DNA of 5,205 bases from MGBC102946 sp022793145 (lineage in GTDB: Bacteria > Bacillota_I > Bacilli_A > RF39 > UBA660), in the NCBI GenBank assembly GCA_947426265.1, contig CANEDJ010000059.1, positions 1-5,205 of the forward strand, read 5' to 3'. The notes under the pieces are model-generated. The model worked only from the letters and a program-made list of their open reading frames with translations, had not been told where the DNA came from and did not search any database. Of the stretch, positions 4,523 through 5,205 are shown in pieces (the first letter of the stretch is position 1; each line of letters begins with the position of its first letter). The translations under genes were made by a program, and so were the position numbers.

Positions 4523-5149
4523 ATGAAAAAAGTAATCTTATTATTAGCTTTATTAACTTTATTAACTTGTGTATTTTTAGTAACAGGTTGTACAATGGTA
4601 CGAATAGATACTGATAGTATTGACAATACTATAAATGTAATCTTATCCAAAGAAAATAAGCTTTATAACCGAGTTGGAAAAGGATATAAATATTATATTC
4701 CAAGAGGTGTTATTTATATTGATACCGATGAATTCAACGATAAATTATATTCCAATGGAAATTATTACTATTTATATATTGATGCTATTAGTTATTATTA
4801 TCAAAAGAAAGTAACTTATCAGAAAAATGAACAAGCTTACTATTCAAAAGTCATTCATACAAAAGATAAAGATGGCTATGTAGAAATTATAGAACAAGAC
4901 AAGAAATATTTGATTCGTTTTTCATACAACTATGCAAGAATAGAAACACTTGTTGATAAAAAAGATATTAACAATGTCATTTTAAATGCTTCTTATATTT
5001 TGTCAACTGTAAAATTTAATCATAATGTGATTAAATTAATGCTAGATGATGAATACTTTACAAATAAAGAAGAAAGTTATGATTTGTTTAATTCTACAGG
5101 TAGCGACTTTAATGATAAGAAAGTAGTAGAAGCAGAAAGTGATAATTAA
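4523..5149 (+). CDS. Lipoprotein of unknown function
   Basis: A type II signal peptide is clear: MKK, a Leu-rich helix (residues 4-19), and the lipobox VTGC with the lipidated Cys23. The mature protein of about 186 residues would be anchored to the outer face of the cytoplasmic membrane. I recognise no enzymatic motif. Residues 26-60 contain an IDTDSIDNTINVILS stretch; residues 45-150 are dense in Tyr and Lys (runs such as NYYYLYIDAISYYYQKK at 80-96) and look like beta-strand-forming sequence. The C-terminus (180-208) is acidic and probably disordered. The ATG at 4523 follows AGGTGG by 4 bases. The next gene begins 15 bases after its stop, so the two are probably co-transcribed and may share an envelope role. 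Confidence 0.92.
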   Translation: MKKVILLLALLTLLTCVFLVTGCTMVRIDTDSIDNTINVILSKENKLYNRVGKGYKYYIPRGVIYIDTDEFNDKLYSNGNYYYLYIDAISYYYQKKVTYQKNEQAYYSKVIHTKDKDGYVEIIEQDKKYLIRFSYNYARIETLVDKKDINNVILNASYILSTVKFNHNVIKLMLDDEYFTNKEESYDLFNSTGSDFNDKKVVEAESDN

Positions 5150-5164
5150 GTAGAGGTGAATATA

Positions 5165-5205
5165 ATGAAATTTCTAGAAAAAGTAAAAAATATGTTTACA
5201 GAAGA
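5165..5205 (+). CDS. Start of a further gene, cut by the window edge
   Basis: ATG at 5165 follows AGAGGTGA (5152-5159) at a normal distance and opens 13 codons, MKFLEKVKNMFTE, before the window ends. The short Lys/Leu/Phe/Val stretch could form an amphipathic, membrane-touching helix such as is found at the start of some division or envelope proteins, but this is too little sequence to assign. It is probably in an operon with the lipoprotein gene. Confidence 0.75.
   Translation, partial: MKFLEKVKNMFTE

Noticed and set aside
4393..4650. Minus-strand 85-residue reading frame
   Set aside because: It runs across the trmB end, the lipoprotein promoter and its signal peptide, all of which are well supported on the plus strand.
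44..5149. Use of TGA as a tryptophan codon (Mollicutes-type code)
   Set aside because: Trp is encoded by TGG in all genes, including the TrmB DPWP motif, and every complete gene gives a full-length product with the standard code.

Overview
The window is AT-rich, dense in short-spaced genes with strong purine-rich ribosome binding sites, uses TGG for Trp and ends every complete gene on TAA. It carries a Bacillota-type trmB and a short-signal-peptide lipoprotein. This fits a low-GC Bacillota chromosome, plausibly a gut Bacilli/Erysipelotrichia-like lineage; the lineage is inference, the low-GC Gram-positive character is better supported.

Left half (1-3340), accessory-looking, all genes on the plus strand: a 380-residue soluble protein of unknown function (44-1186), a 245-base regulatory gap, a two-pass membrane protein (1432-2259), and, 5 bases later and probably translationally coupled, a GCS-fold amidoligase-like enzyme (2265-3299). 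The gap is the most interesting part. Two inverted copies of a composite site (1242-1266 and 1390-1414; 17 bases in perfect inverted repeat) bracket about 140 bases. Inside lies a near-consensus sigma-A promoter pointing AWAY from the membrane protein/amidoligase pair, and a terminator pointing TOWARD them. This is the layout of a phase-variable invertible promoter (inverton) captured in the OFF orientation. Each site looks like a recombinase core: two 9-base half-sites in dyad symmetry around a 5-base spacer. A third site of the same design sits at bases 1-25, the same distance before the ribosome binding site of the 380-residue gene, so that gene may have its own switch, mostly outside the window. 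No recombinase gene is present here.

Middle (3305-3390): two face-to-face terminators separate this locus from the genes that follow.

Right half (3407-5205), chromosomal backbone: a minus-strand gene for a small Pro/Met-rich coiled-coil protein (3407-3724), trmB for tRNA m7G46 methylation (3808-4443), a lipoprotein of unknown role (4523-5149), and the first 13 codons of another gene (5165 to the edge). The trmB and lipoprotein genes each have their own extended -10 promoter, and trmB shares an overlapping divergent promoter region with the coiled-coil gene.

Working hypothesis: on inversion the promoter would transcribe the membrane protein and amidoligase together, giving on/off expression of an envelope-associated peptide- or amine-ligating activity. 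The substrate is not visible from sequence.
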